Shown: piece by piece, positions 19,157-28,526 of the stretch
Layout of the letters: every line of letters begins with the position of its first letter
Numbering within the stretch: the first letter of the stretch is position 1
Assembly: GCF_022834715.1 (NCBI RefSeq)
Contig: NZ_BQKC01000001.1
Location: 594,501 to 658,500, forward strand
DNA from: Granulimonas faecalis
Lineage (GTDB): Bacteria; Actinomycetota; Coriobacteriia; Coriobacteriales; Atopobiaceae
DNA: 64,000 nt
Direction of reading: 5' to 3'
The notes under the pieces: generated by a model
What the model saw: only the letters and a program-made list of their open reading frames with translations
Told to the model about the DNA's origin: nothing
Databases searched by the model: none
Made by a program: the position numbers and the translations under genes

Positions 19157-20209
19157 ATGACCCAGCCGATCAAGCTCACCAAGCTCGCGGAGTGCGCGGG
19201 GTGCGGCGCCAAGGTGGGTGCCGGCGAGCTCGCCAGGCTCCTGGAGGGCCTCGACGTGCGCCGCGACCCCAACCTGCTTGTGGGCTTCGACAAGAGCGAC
19301 GACGCCGCGGTGTACAGGGTCTCCGAGGACCTCGCCATCGTGGAGACGCTCGACTTCTTCCCGCCCATCGCCGACGACCCCTACACCTATGGCGCCATCG
19401 CCGCCGCCAACGCCCTCTCCGACGTCTGGGCCATGGGCGGCGAGCCCAAGGTGGCCCTCAACATCATGGCCGTCCCCGAGGACATGCCCAAAGACGTGGT
19501 GCACCAGATCCTCCGCGGCGGCTACGAGAAGGTCTACGAGGCCGGCGCCTCCATCGTGGGCGGCCATTCCATCTACGACGAGGAGCCCAAGTACGGCCTG
19601 TCCGTCACCGGCTTCGTGGAACCGGGCTCCATGTGGACCAACGCCGGTGCCCGGGAGGGAGACGTCCTCGTCTACACCAAGCCCCTGGGTATCGGCATCG
19701 TGGTGACCGCCGCCAAGGGCGGCCTCGCCACGCCCGAGCAGCTGTCGCTCGCTGAGGAGGCCATGATGCGCCTCAACCGCTGGCCCCACGACGTGGCCCT
19801 TGAGGGCGGCTTCACCGTGGACGCCGCCACCGACGTCACAGGCTTCGGCGTCATGGGGCATCTGCTGGAGATGGCCCAGGGGGCCGGCCTCGCCTGCGAG
19901 GTGGACGCCGGCGCCTTCGACGTGCTGCCCGGCGCCCTGGAGGCGGCGAGGCTGGGCCTGCTGCCCGCCGGCACCTACCGCAACCGCCACTTCGCCGCGG
20001 ACTACGTGGACGGCGGAGACACCGAGCTCGCCCTACTCGACCTGCTCTTCACCCCCGAGACCTCGGGCGGCCTGCTGTTCGCCGTGCCCGCCGAGGAGGC
20101 GGATGCCTTCGTGGCGACCCTGACGGCCGACGGGCGCGTCCTGGCGGCCTGCGCCGTGGGCCGTATGGTGGCGGCAGGGGAGGGCGCCCCACGCATCCGC
20201 GTGCGCTGA
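19157..20209 (+). CDS. selD: Selenide, water dikinase
   Basis: A 350-residue enzyme that makes selenophosphate from selenide and ATP. The active-site loop reads AECAGCGAKVG: the catalytic Cys is Cys16 and the essential Lys is Lys19. The second Cys of the E. coli loop (GCGCK) is Ala here. DDAAVYRV and the Asp-rich metal loops, plus TDVTGFGVMGHL and TSGGLLFAVP, are intact. No selA, selB or Sec-tRNA gene is in the window. With the surrounding yqeB, yqeC, yedF and xdh genes, the likely destination of the selenophosphate is the labile selenium cofactor of molybdenum hydroxylases. The start at 19157 follows AGAGAAGGGAAGAACC. Confidence 0.95.
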   Translation: MTQPIKLTKLAECAGCGAKVGAGELARLLEGLDVRRDPNLLVGFDKSDDAAVYRVSEDLAIVETLDFFPPIADDPYTYGAIAAANALSDVWAMGGEPKVALNIMAVPEDMPKDVVHQILRGGYEKVYEAGASIVGGHSIYDEEPKYGLSVTGFVEPGSMWTNAGAREGDVLVYTKPLGIGIVVTAAKGGLATPEQLSLAEEAMMRLNRWPHDVALEGGFTVDAATDVTGFGVMGHLLEMAQGAGLACEVDAGAFDVLPGALEAARLGLLPAGTYRNRHFAADYVDGGDTELALLDLLFTPETSGGLLFAVPAEEADAFVATLTADGRVLAACAVGRMVAAGEGAPRIRVR

Positions 20210-20213
20210 CCGC

Positions 20214-20254
20214 CGTCCCGGCACCTGTCCCAACACCCGGGCACTTTTGTCCCA
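20214..20254 (-). repeat. Dispersed GGGACAGAAGTG repeat, copy R2 (divergent)
   Basis: On the minus strand this reads GGGACAAAAGTGCCCGGG then TGTTGGGACAGGTGCCGGGAC, a shorter and more diverged copy of the element at 9341, 54271 and 63326. It starts five bases after the selD stop. Confidence 0.7.
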
Positions 20255-20320
20255 CGGCGGGGTCGAGGCGCACCGCCGGCCTGGCGGGCGCCTCGACCCT
20301 ACCGATAGATATCGCAACAT

Positions 20321-20354
20321 GCGAAGTGACAGATGGGCCAGGCACCGCTGTCAC
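20321..20354 (+). repeat. 34-bp dispersed hairpin repeat, copy S1
   Basis: It begins GCGAAGTGACAGATGGG and ends CACCGCTGTCAC. The terminal GTGACAG/CTGTCAC can pair as a 7-bp stem. The exact reverse complement, 34 of 34 bases, lies at 54137-54170. It sits 66 bases from the R2 element. Confidence 0.85.
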
Positions 20355-20370
20355 ATCAGGCGTCAAATGG

Positions 20371-20412
20371 AGGGCCCCTCGGCGAGCGGACGTTCGCTCG
20401 TCGAGGGGCCCT
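20371..20412 (-). terminator. Hairpin terminator of the Fbp-like ABC operon
   Basis: An 18-pair stem: AGGGCCCCTCG/CGAGGGGCCCT (20371-20381 with 20402-20412), one G-T wobble, then CGAGCG/CGCTCG, closing on a six-base loop. It lies 28 bases after the stop of the minus-strand binding-protein gene and could also block read-through from selD. Confidence 0.85.
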
Positions 20413-20440
20413 TTGCGGCGAGGGGGTTTGGGGTGCGGCC

Positions 20441-21516
20441 CTACTTCGAGCCCTCCTGGACCTCCTTGCCGCTCGTCATCTGGTCCCACTTCTCCAGGAC
20501 AGCGTCGCGTATCTCACCGAACTGCGAGATATCCTCCTTCATGAGGGCCTTCTCGTCGAAGTCCAGCTCCACGCCCTCGAGGGACGGGATGCAGAGCTTG
20601 ATGGTGTTCTTCTTGTCGATGGCGGCCAGCTCCTTGAGGTTCTCGCCGCTGGAGAAGAGCCACTCGATGAACTCTTTGGCGCCGTCCACGTTGGCGGCAC
20701 CCTTGAAGGCGGCCACGCCGTCGGGCATGTAGGGCATGCCGTCCGTGGGCTGGATGGTGTGGATGCCGTCGGTGAGCAGGTCGTCCAGGGTGCGGTCGAG
20801 GTAGGTGATGCCCACGGCGATCTCTCCCTGGGAGACGCGGGTGGCCGGGTCGCTGCCGCGCTTGGTGTAGAAGGGGATGTTGGCGTTGAGCTCCTCGAGG
20901 TACTTCCAGCCGTCGGTCTCGCCCATGGTCTGCAGGATGGCGGCCACGGCGGCATAGTTGGTGCCGGAGACGGCGGGCGAGCTCATGACGATCTCGTCCT
21001 TGTACTCGGTCTTCACCAGGTCGGTCCAGGCGGCGGGGGAGGAGGCGCCGACCTCCTTGAGCAGGTCGTCGTTGGCGATGAAGCCCACCACCGTGACGCC
21101 CTTGGAGAACCAGTAGTTGTCGGGGCTCTTGAAGCCCTCGGCGAACCTGTCGGCGTCCGGGAAGTCCACGGCCTCGAGCAGGCCGTCGGCGGCCGCGGCC
21201 ATGAACGAGTCGATGCCGCCGCCGAACCACAGGTCGGCGCTGGGGGTGCCCCCCTCGGCCCGGAGCTTGGAGAGCACGTCGCCGCTCGACATGGAGACGA
21301 ACTCCACGGGCATGCCCTTGTCCTCGGTGAACATGTCGAACAGGGCCTTGTACGACTCGTTGGTGCACACCACCTGGAGGGTCTTGTCCGAGGAGGCGCC
21401 CCCCTGGTCGGAGGAGGAGCCGTCGTCCGAGGAGGTGCCGTTGCATCCGGCCAGGGCCGCGGCGGGCACGAGGGCTGCGGCCGCACCGATGAACGACCTT
21501 CTCGAGAGGTTGAGCT

Positions 21517-21520
<4 letters not shown>
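20441..21520 (-). CDS. ABC transporter substrate-binding lipoprotein, Fbp/PhnS-like (family 1)
   Basis: A 359-residue exported protein. The N-terminus MKLNLSRRSFIGAAAALVPAAALAGCNG combines a twin-arginine motif with a lipobox Cys, so it is a Tat-exported lipoprotein. The mature fold is the FbpA-like type: VVCTNESYKALFDMF, PSADLWFGGGIDSFMAA, WTDLVKTEYKDEIVMSSPAVSGTNYAA. The paired Tyr that bind iron in ferric-binding proteins are not apparent, so phosphonate, phosphoester, thiamine or polyamine are also possible ligands. The start at 21520 overlaps the ATPase stop (ATGA). The gene is third in the permease-ATPase-binding-protein operon, which is an unusual order. Confidence 0.85.
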
Positions 21521-22470
<950 letters not shown>

Positions 22471-22471
22471 C

Positions 22472-24127
22472 TCAGCGACGCCCCCTTCCCGCCAGACGCC
22501 ATGAGACCAGGTCCACGGCGAGGGTGATGGCGATGAGCACGACGGCGATGGCGGCGGCGTAGCCGTAGCGGCCGCCCGAGAGCGCGTCGAAGAGCTGGAC
22601 GATACCGGTCTTGGTGCTGGGGGCCACGAGGAACACCACGGCGCCGTAGGCCATCATGGCGCTCGAGAACCCGTTGAGCAGGCTCACGGCCACCGCCTCG
22701 CGCAGGTTGGGCCAGAGCACGGAGGAGAAGCAGGTGAGCTCGCCCGCCCCCAGGTCGGCCGCGGCCCGGTCGAGGTCCCGGGGCACCTGGCCGAGGGCGT
22801 TGGAAAAGGCGTCCACCGAGACGGTGAGCTGCCTCGCGGCGAGCACGGCCACGATGACGGCGCCCGTCCCGGTGAGCTTGAGGGGGCCCGAGTTGAACGA
22901 GAGGATGTAGCCGAGGCCGAGGCAGGTGCCCGGCAGCATGTAGGGCATGGCGGCGGCGAACGAGAGGAGGGGCGAGCCGGCGACGTGCCTGCGGTGGCAG
23001 AAGTAGGCCACCGCCGCCCCCAGGGCGCAGCCGACGAGGGCGGCGAGGGCGCCGTAGGCCATGCCGCGGCCGAGGGGCGCCAGGTCGAAGTCGACCAGGT
23101 GCCGGAAGTTCTCCAGGGTGAAGGGCGCCCCCCAGCCCATGCCCCGCACGAAGGCACAGCGCACGATGGCGAGGTAGAGCACGGCCACGAAGGCGGCGAA
23201 GGCGCAGGCCACGCAGGAGAGCACGGCCGCCGCGGGGCCCGTGAGCCGCCAGGTGCCGGCGTCGCCCTCGCCCATGGTGCCCGCCACCAGCCGCTCGGCC
23301 TTGGCGTCCAGGTGCCGGCGTGCCCCGTAGGCTGCCACGGCGCACGCCAGGAGGCAGATGTTGAGCACGGCCGCCCCGGCCAGGTCGCCGTAGCCGGTGA
23401 GCTGCACGTAGATGCGGGAGGCCACGGTCTCGAAGGCCCCGCCGATCACCACGGGGGTGCCGTAGTCGGAGACGGAGCGCACGAATGTGAGCAGGAAGCA
23501 GGCGGCAAGGGTGGGGCGCACCAGCGGCATCACCACGTCGAGGAACACCCGGGTGCCCGACGCCCCCAGGTCGGCGGCGGCGGCCATGAGGCGTCGGTCG
23601 ATGCGGGAGATGCTCGCCTGCAGCAGCATCACGTTCACGGCGCAGAAGAAGAGCCCCTGCATCACCACGATGCCGAGCCAGCCGTAGGGGTCGCACGACA
23701 GGCCGAGCAGCCCATGGGTCACCAGGCCCCGCCGGCCGAAGAGCTGGATGTAGGCGAGGGACGCGAGAAACGGGGGCGATACCATGGACAGCAGCGCGGC
23801 GCCGCGGGCGGCCGTGCCCAGCCGGCGAGGCCCGAAGGCACCCACCACGGCCACCGCCAGGGCCACGGCGCAGGAAAGGGCGGCGGCGAGCATGCCGCAG
23901 AACAGCGAGTTCGCGATCAGGGGTGACGAGTCGCCCAGGACCTTGGCAAAGCGTGCCGCCGCCGCGGCAGGCCCCCCGTCGAGGCTCCTCGCGAGCATCG
24001 CCACGATGGGCCATGCGCAGAACACCGCCACGAGGGCCACGGTCAGGGCCAGGGCCCCGTCGGCCCCCACCGCCTGGAGCCGGTGGCGTCGTCTCAGGGT
24101 CGCGTTGTCGGGAGGGGTGGCTGTCAC
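22472..24127 (-). CDS. ABC transporter permease, fused FbpB-like with two permease domains
   Basis: About 551 residues and twelve predicted membrane segments, made of two tandem inner-membrane permease units. Each carries an EAA-like loop: AAADLGASGTRVFLDVVMPLVRPT near residue 190 and AAADLGAGELTCFSSVLWPNLREA near 455. This fused layout is typical of ferric iron and 2-aminoethylphosphonate importers. I chose GTG 24127, with GGAGAG upstream. The frame is open to a GTG at 24193, but that has no ribosome site. It heads the operon that runs leftward through the ATPase and binding protein. Confidence 0.85.
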   Translation of the reverse strand: MTATPPDNATLRRRHRLQAVGADGALALTVALVAVFCAWPIVAMLARSLDGGPAAAAARFAKVLGDSSPLIANSLFCGMLAAALSCAVALAVAVVGAFGPRRLGTAARGAALLSMVSPPFLASLAYIQLFGRRGLVTHGLLGLSCDPYGWLGIVVMQGLFFCAVNVMLLQASISRIDRRLMAAAADLGASGTRVFLDVVMPLVRPTLAACFLLTFVRSVSDYGTPVVIGGAFETVASRIYVQLTGYGDLAGAAVLNICLLACAVAAYGARRHLDAKAERLVAGTMGEGDAGTWRLTGPAAAVLSCVACAFAAFVAVLYLAIVRCAFVRGMGWGAPFTLENFRHLVDFDLAPLGRGMAYGALAALVGCALGAAVAYFCHRRHVAGSPLLSFAAAMPYMLPGTCLGLGYILSFNSGPLKLTGTGAVIVAVLAARQLTVSVDAFSNALGQVPRDLDRAAADLGAGELTCFSSVLWPNLREAVAVSLLNGFSSAMMAYGAVVFLVAPSTKTGIVQLFDALSGGRYGYAAAIAVVLIAITLAVDLVSWRLAGRGRR

Positions 24128-24588
24128 AGGGGTCTCTCCGGGCGGGTGGGTCGGTATGTCAAGAGGATCCTGTCTGTCATACCCCAAGACCACCCACCGA
24201 GACTCCCTCGTTATATTTCTGCTGGGTCAACGGTGTGCCTTCCCGCGTCGACGGTAGGGATGCCGTGGTCCGGCCATGTCAGATGGATTTCAATCGATTT
24301 TCAATGGATAATCAGATATACCATTTGGCGACAATAAGGGACCGTCCATCCGGATGGCGTCCGTCCGTTGGGTGTAAGGGACCGACTATGGGGCAAACCG
24401 AAAGGCATATGCACTAACAAAGAGTTCGGTCATCGAGGACCGGACCCTGCCCTCGGTCACCCGGTCTGCAGTCCCCTGTATGGAGGTGATGGACGGCTCC
24501 CAGGACGGCGCGTCCTTGTGCGCTCTAGCGAATGTCCTCGGGAGAGGGGCTGCAAGCAAGTCAGCTACCCACCCTGATTGGAAGCGCA
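24128..24588. promoter_or_regulatory. Long structured-looking leader before the purine permease
   Basis: A 461-base gap between divergent operons. The part from about 24200 to 24340 is AT-rich, with GATAAT at 24307-24312 as a possible -10. After it come two copies of TAAGGGACCG (24335-24344 and 24375-24384, 40 bases apart) and the self-complementary CCATCCGGATGG between them. A 7-bp hairpin TTCGGTC/GACCGGA lies around 24426-24445. I find no protein gene and no match to the classical purine riboswitch core. The long transcribed leader suggests RNA-level control of the permease. Confidence 0.45.
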
Positions 24589-25965
24589 ATGGAAGAGAAG
24601 CTCGACTCCCTGTTCCACCTCAAGGAGCGTGGAACCAACGTCAAGACGGAGTTCATCGCCGGCCTCACCACCTTCGTGACGGTGGCCTACGTCCTGGCCG
24701 TCAACCCCTCCGTGCTGGCCGACGCCGGCATGGACCACGGTGCCGTGTTCACCGCGTCGTGCCTTATCTGCATCATCGGCTCGCTGCTCATGGCGTTCCT
24801 GACCAACTTCCCGTTCCTGCTGGTGCCGTCCATGGGCCTCAACGCCTACTTCACCTACACCATCGTGGTGGGCATGGGCTACTCCTGGCAGGTCTCCCTG
24901 GCCGCCGTCATCGTCGAGGGAATCGTCTTCGCCATCATCTCCCTCACCAAGCTGCGCGACCTGCTCGCCGACGCCATCCCCTTCGGCCTGAAGAAGGCCA
25001 TCACCGCCGGCATCGGTCTGTTCATCACCATCATCGGCCTCAAGGGCTCCGGCCTGCTGCAACCCAACGAGTCCACCTACGTCTCCATGGTCTCGTTCAA
25101 CGGTACCGTCCAGGACGGCACCTTCTCCACCCTGGGCATCTGCGCCCTGCTCGCCCTCGTGGGCGTCATCATCACCGCCGTGCTCATGGCCAAGAACGTC
25201 AAGGGCAACATCCTCATCGGCATCGTGGCCACCTGGGTCCTCGGCATGATCTGCGAGGTCTGCGGCGTCTACGTCCCCAACCCCGATGCCGGCTTCTTCA
25301 CCCTGTTCCCCGACTTCTCCAACGGCCTCGCCGTCCCGTCCCTGGCCCCCGTGGCCTTCCAGGCCGACTTCACGCAGTTCGCCACCGTCGGCTTCGTGGC
25401 CGTCGTCATCGCCATCCTGTTCGCCTCCATCTTCGACACCCTGGGCACCCTCATCGGCACCGCCACCAAGGCCGGCCTCGCCGACGAGGACGGCAACATC
25501 CCCGGCATCGGCAAGGGCCTGCTGGCCGAGGCCGTCACCACCATCTGCGCCGGCTTCATCGGCTCCAGCCCCACCTGTGTGGCCGTGGAATCCAACGCCG
25601 GCGTCGCCGAGGGCGGCCGCACCGGCCTCACCGCGGTCTTCGGTGCCGTCATGTTCGCCATCGCCCTGCTCCTCAGCCCCATCTTCCTGGCCATCCCGAG
25701 CTTCGCCACCGCCCCCGCCCTCATCATCGTCGGCTTCCTGATGATCGGTGCCTGCTGCGCCGTGGACTGGGACGACCCCACCGAGGGCGTTCCCGCCTTC
25801 ATCACCCTGGCCGCCATGCCCTTCTTCTACTCCATCGCCGAGGGCGTCTTCCTGGGCATCATCTCCTACACACTCATCAACGCCTGCGCCGGCAAGGCCA
25901 AGAAGGTAAGCCCCCTGCTCTGGGTGCTCACGGTGCTCTTCATTATCAAGTACTTCTTCATCTAA
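24589..25965 (+). CDS. AzgA/PbuG-type purine permease (NCS2 family)
   Basis: A 458-residue membrane protein with about 12 hydrophobic segments. It belongs to the guanine/hypoxanthine/adenine branch: FHLKERGTNVKTEFIAGLTTFVTVAYVLAVNP, VPSMGLNAYFTYT, FGLKKAITAGIGLFITIIGL, ASIFDTLGTLIGTA and GSSPTCVAVESNAGVAEGGRTGLTA are the family landmarks. It would import guanine or hypoxanthine by proton symport. The ATG at 24589 has TTGGAAG upstream. The guanine deaminase gene follows 70 bases later, with a hairpin in between, so import and first catabolic step are linked. Confidence 0.92.
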   Translation: MEEKLDSLFHLKERGTNVKTEFIAGLTTFVTVAYVLAVNPSVLADAGMDHGAVFTASCLICIIGSLLMAFLTNFPFLLVPSMGLNAYFTYTIVVGMGYSWQVSLAAVIVEGIVFAIISLTKLRDLLADAIPFGLKKAITAGIGLFITIIGLKGSGLLQPNESTYVSMVSFNGTVQDGTFSTLGICALLALVGVIITAVLMAKNVKGNILIGIVATWVLGMICEVCGVYVPNPDAGFFTLFPDFSNGLAVPSLAPVAFQADFTQFATVGFVAVVIAILFASIFDTLGTLIGTATKAGLADEDGNIPGIGKGLLAEAVTTICAGFIGSSPTCVAVESNAGVAEGGRTGLTAVFGAVMFAIALLLSPIFLAIPSFATAPALIIVGFLMIGACCAVDWDDPTEGVPAFITLAAMPFFYSIAEGVFLGIISYTLINACAGKAKKVSPLLWVLTVLFIIKYFFI

Positions 25966-25988
25966 CCGTTCTCCGCGCGATTCCGACA

Positions 25989-26014
25989 GGCCGTGCCCCT
26001 GCGGGGGCACGGCC
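25989..26014 (+). terminator. Intercistronic hairpin between purine permease and guanine deaminase
   Basis: An 11-bp perfect stem GGCCGTGCCCC/GGGGCACGGCC with loop TGCG and no T tract. Since it lies only 22 bases before the next start, it more likely tunes or processes the mRNA than ends it fully. Confidence 0.6.
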
Positions 26015-26035
26015 CCGTGAAGGAAAGGAAGCACC

Positions 26036-27313
26036 ATGGCAGAGAAGACCTTCACCATCAAGGGCGACATCGTCTGGTCGGCCGGCCCCACCGAGCTCGC
26101 CGCCGTCAAGGACGGCTACCTGGTGGTCGTCGACGGCCTCGTGGCCGGTGTGTTCCCCGAGCTGCCCGCGGAGTACGCGGACATCGAGCTCGTCGACAAG
26201 ACCGGTATGCTCGTGATGCCCGGTCTCGTGGACGCCCACGTCCACGCCCCCCAGTACGCCTTCCGCGGCACCGGTCTCGACCTCGAGCTTCTCGACTGGC
26301 TCAACACCTACACCTTCCCCGAGGAGGCCAAGTACGCCGACCTCGACTACGCCGAGCGCGCCTACGACATCTTCGTCGACGACCTCAAGAACTCCGAGAC
26401 CTGCCGTGCCATCGTCTTCGGCACGCTCCATGTGCCTGCCACCGAGATGCTCATGGACAAGCTCGAGGCCACCGGTCTCAAGAGCTACGTGGGCAAGGTC
26501 AACATGGACCGCAACGGCGCCCCGGGCCTCGAGGAGGACACCCGCCAGTCCCTGGCCGACACCGAGCAGTGGCTGGCAGACACCCGCGACCGCTACGAGA
26601 ACACCAAGCCCATCCTGACCCCGCGCTTCACCCCGAGCTGCACCGACGAGCTCATGGAGGGCATCGGCAAGCTCAAGGCGGCCCAGAACGTGCCGCTCCA
26701 GAGCCACCTGTCCGAGAACCTCTCCGAGATCGACTGGGTGGCCGAGCTCTGCCCTTGGGCCTCGTGCTACGGCGACACCTACCTGCAGACCGGCCAGCTC
26801 GCGGGCCCGGCAAAGTCCATCATGGCCCACTGCGTCTACTCCACCACCAACGAGGTGGAGATCCTCAAGGGCACCGGCTGCTACATCGCGCTCTGCCCCG
26901 AGTCCAACGCCGACCTGGCCAGCGGCATCGCCCCGGTGCGCATGTACTTCGACCTGGGCATGAACCTGGCCCTGGGCAGCGACGTGGCCGGCGGCCCGCA
27001 CCTGTCCATGTTCTCGGCCATCGCCCACACGGTCTCGCTGTCCAAGCTGCGCTGGCGCTGCGTGGACGAGTCGCTGAAGCCCATCACCATTCCCGAGGCC
27101 ATCTACATCGCCACCGTGGGCGGAGGATCGTTCTTCGGCAAGGTGGGCACCTTCGAGCCCGGCTTCGAGGCCGACATCCTCGTCCTCGACGACTCCGGCA
27201 TCCGCTCCACCGTCGACCTCGACACCCAGCACCGCCTCGAGCGCTTCTGCTACGAGGCCAACGCCGGCGGCCGCGTCGACGCCAAGTTCGTCGCCGGGCG
27301 CCAGATCTTCTAG
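26036..27313 (+). CDS. guaD: Guanine deaminase
   Basis: A 425-residue zinc amidohydrolase that converts guanine to xanthine and ammonia. Metal-binding blocks: PGLVDAHVHAPQYAFRGTG (HxH with the GuaD-specific APQ), LQSHLSEN (His and the substrate Glu), MAHCVYST (His), and GSDVAGGPHLSM (metal Asp). The length and NxNxF-type motifs in LCPESNADLASG match the family. GuaD feeds xanthine directly to the xanthine dehydrogenases encoded 6 kb downstream. A strong hairpin 25 bases after the stop closes the transcript. Confidence 0.95.
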   Translation: MAEKTFTIKGDIVWSAGPTELAAVKDGYLVVVDGLVAGVFPELPAEYADIELVDKTGMLVMPGLVDAHVHAPQYAFRGTGLDLELLDWLNTYTFPEEAKYADLDYAERAYDIFVDDLKNSETCRAIVFGTLHVPATEMLMDKLEATGLKSYVGKVNMDRNGAPGLEEDTRQSLADTEQWLADTRDRYENTKPILTPRFTPSCTDELMEGIGKLKAAQNVPLQSHLSENLSEIDWVAELCPWASCYGDTYLQTGQLAGPAKSIMAHCVYSTTNEVEILKGTGCYIALCPESNADLASGIAPVRMYFDLGMNLALGSDVAGGPHLSMFSAIAHTVSLSKLRWRCVDESLKPITIPEAIYIATVGGGSFFGKVGTFEPGFEADILVLDDSGIRSTVDLDTQHRLERFCYEANAGGRVDAKFVAGRQIF

Positions 27314-27337
27314 GGCTAGCCCCGGACGCCTTCCATG

Positions 27338-27373
27338 GAAGGGGGCCGCATCCCACCGGATGCGGCCCCCTTC
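27338..27373. terminator. Hairpin terminator after guaD
   Basis: Perfect 16-bp stem (27338-27353 with 27358-27373), loop CACC, then TCTTATATAT. It stands between convergent guaD and the YheO-type regulator gene and can serve both. Confidence 0.88.
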
Positions 27374-27405
27374 TCTTATATATGTGCGTGGGTCGGGGAG
27401 GGCGG

Positions 27406-28077
27406 TCAGCGGCCCCCGTCGTCCTTGGCCCCCTCGGCCGCGGCCTTGGCCTCGTCGAGGTAGCTGTAGAGGGTGTACTTGGAGATGCCGAAGTAGGAGC
27501 ACACCTTCTGGCTGGACTGGCGCACCAGGAAGGCGCCGGAGTCGTTGAGAAAGCCGATGGCCTTGATGCGCTCGGCCTTGTTCATGAGGGCCACGGGCTT
27601 TCCCACCAGGCGCACGCTCTGCTCGATGAGGTCGTCGAGCAGGTCGGAGACGTTGTGGGGGATGGTGGGGGCGTTCTCCTCGGCCGAGGCCTCATGGGCG
27701 GTGAGGGTGCCGATGGAGTTCTGGGCGGCCACGAGCATCGTGATGTCGAAGTTGATGGAGAGCAGGGCCGTGGGCCTGCCGTCGTCGTCGCGGTAGAAGA
27801 CGGTGCTCGACTTCAGGATGCGGCCGTCCTCGGTGCGGGTGATGTAGGCGTAGCGGTCCTGGAGGGCCCGTGGGTCGCCGCTGAGCGACTGGAGCACCAC
27901 GTTGGAGGGGCCGTCCCCGATGAAGCGGCCGCTCACGTGGCCGTTCTCGATGGCCACCACGGTGTGCTGGGGGTCGGCGGCCTCGAGGTCGTGGATGACC
28001 ACCTCGCAGTTGGGGCCGAACTGGGCGGCCAGGCCCTTGGCCAGGCGGCTCAGAAACTCGATTCGTGCTGACGTCAC
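27406..28077 (-). CDS. YheO/DauR-type transcriptional regulator (PAS-like plus HTH)
   Basis: A 223-residue regulator. Residues 1-115 form the YheO-like PAS domain: LAAQFGPNCEVVIHDLEAADPQHTVVAIENGHVSGR, then GDPRALQDRYAYITRTEDGRILKSSTVFYRDDDGRPTALLSINFD. Residues 165-215 form the paired HTH: FLNDSGAFLVRQSSQKVCSYFGISKYTLYSYLDE. The family includes DauR, which represses D-arginine use, so a small nitrogen compound is a plausible ligand. GTG 28077 has GGGAGGAGC upstream. It is divergent from ssnA across a palindrome-rich gap, which makes it the best local candidate for the cluster regulator. That link is inference. Confidence 0.85.
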   Translation of the reverse strand: MTSARIEFLSRLAKGLAAQFGPNCEVVIHDLEAADPQHTVVAIENGHVSGRFIGDGPSNVVLQSLSGDPRALQDRYAYITRTEDGRILKSSTVFYRDDDGRPTALLSINFDITMLVAAQNSIGTLTAHEASAEENAPTIPHNVSDLLDDLIEQSVRLVGKPVALMNKAERIKAIGFLNDSGAFLVRQSSQKVCSYFGISKYTLYSYLDEAKAAAEGAKDDGGR

Positions 28078-28526
28078 GGATGCTCCTCCCACCATGGGGT
28101 CCCGATGGTTAGACAGTATAGAGGTCCGCGGCGGTATCCCCTCGTTTTTTGTCGATATTCCCACAAGGGAATAACGGGGGACAAGGAAAAAAGTAATGAT
28201 TAGGGGAGTGGGGGAGGGCGCCGCCCTTCCGGTCCACGGTGAACGGTCCCTGTAAAAATCAGCCGCCGGCGCTGGTGGTTTCTTCCGCTTGCGCCGCAAA
28301 TCGACCGCACGCCGAGAGCGCGGGGGCATCCCTTCCTTCTCATGCCAAGATGGGATACAGACAAAAAGTTTGGCTCCAAAACGCAAGCTGTATTTTGTCT
28401 GAACGGCCGGACATCCGGTCCGGGTCCTGTCCTTGGGGCGAACACGGATGGCGGGGCATGAGAGGGCCCATGCCACGGTCTGTTTTAGTCGTAGCTGATC
28501 TGCGACACGGCACAAGGAGACACCCT
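28078..28526. promoter_or_regulatory. Divergent control region between the regulator and ssnA
   Basis: A 449-base region. TATTCCC-ACAA-GGGAATA (28156-28173) is a perfect 7-4-7 palindrome near the regulator end. Nearer ssnA is the nested set CAGACAAAA (28358-28366)/TTTTGTCTG (28393-28401) with ATACAG/CTGTAT (28355-28360 and 28388-28393). These overlap the shared 17-bp operator at 28357. The mix of sites indicates at least two control inputs. I see no gene here. Confidence 0.5.
28357..28373. promoter_or_regulatory. Shared purine-cluster operator before ssnA
   Basis: ACAGAC-AAAAA-GTTTGG, 154 bases before the ssnA start. It matches the perfect CCAAAC-AAAAA-GTTTGG site at 47145-47161 in 15 of 17 positions, and the similarity continues for four bases (CTCC) downstream. 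Confidence 0.55.

Noticed and set aside
17732-20209. Possible selenocysteine (in-frame TGA) genes suggested by selD
   Set aside because: The selD, xdh and other candidate genes are complete with standard stops, and no selA, selB or Sec-tRNA is visible. The selenium role is better explained by the labile hydroxylase cofactor.
24380-24420. GGGGCAAACCGAAAGG in the permease leader looked like the core of a cyclic-di-GMP (GEMM) riboswitch
   Set aside because: The second conserved GEMM block and the paired stems around it are missing, so the likeness is only a short string.
24200-24588. Classical guanine/adenine riboswitch before the purine permease
   Set aside because: I could not find the conserved three-way-junction core or the paired loop sequences in the leader.
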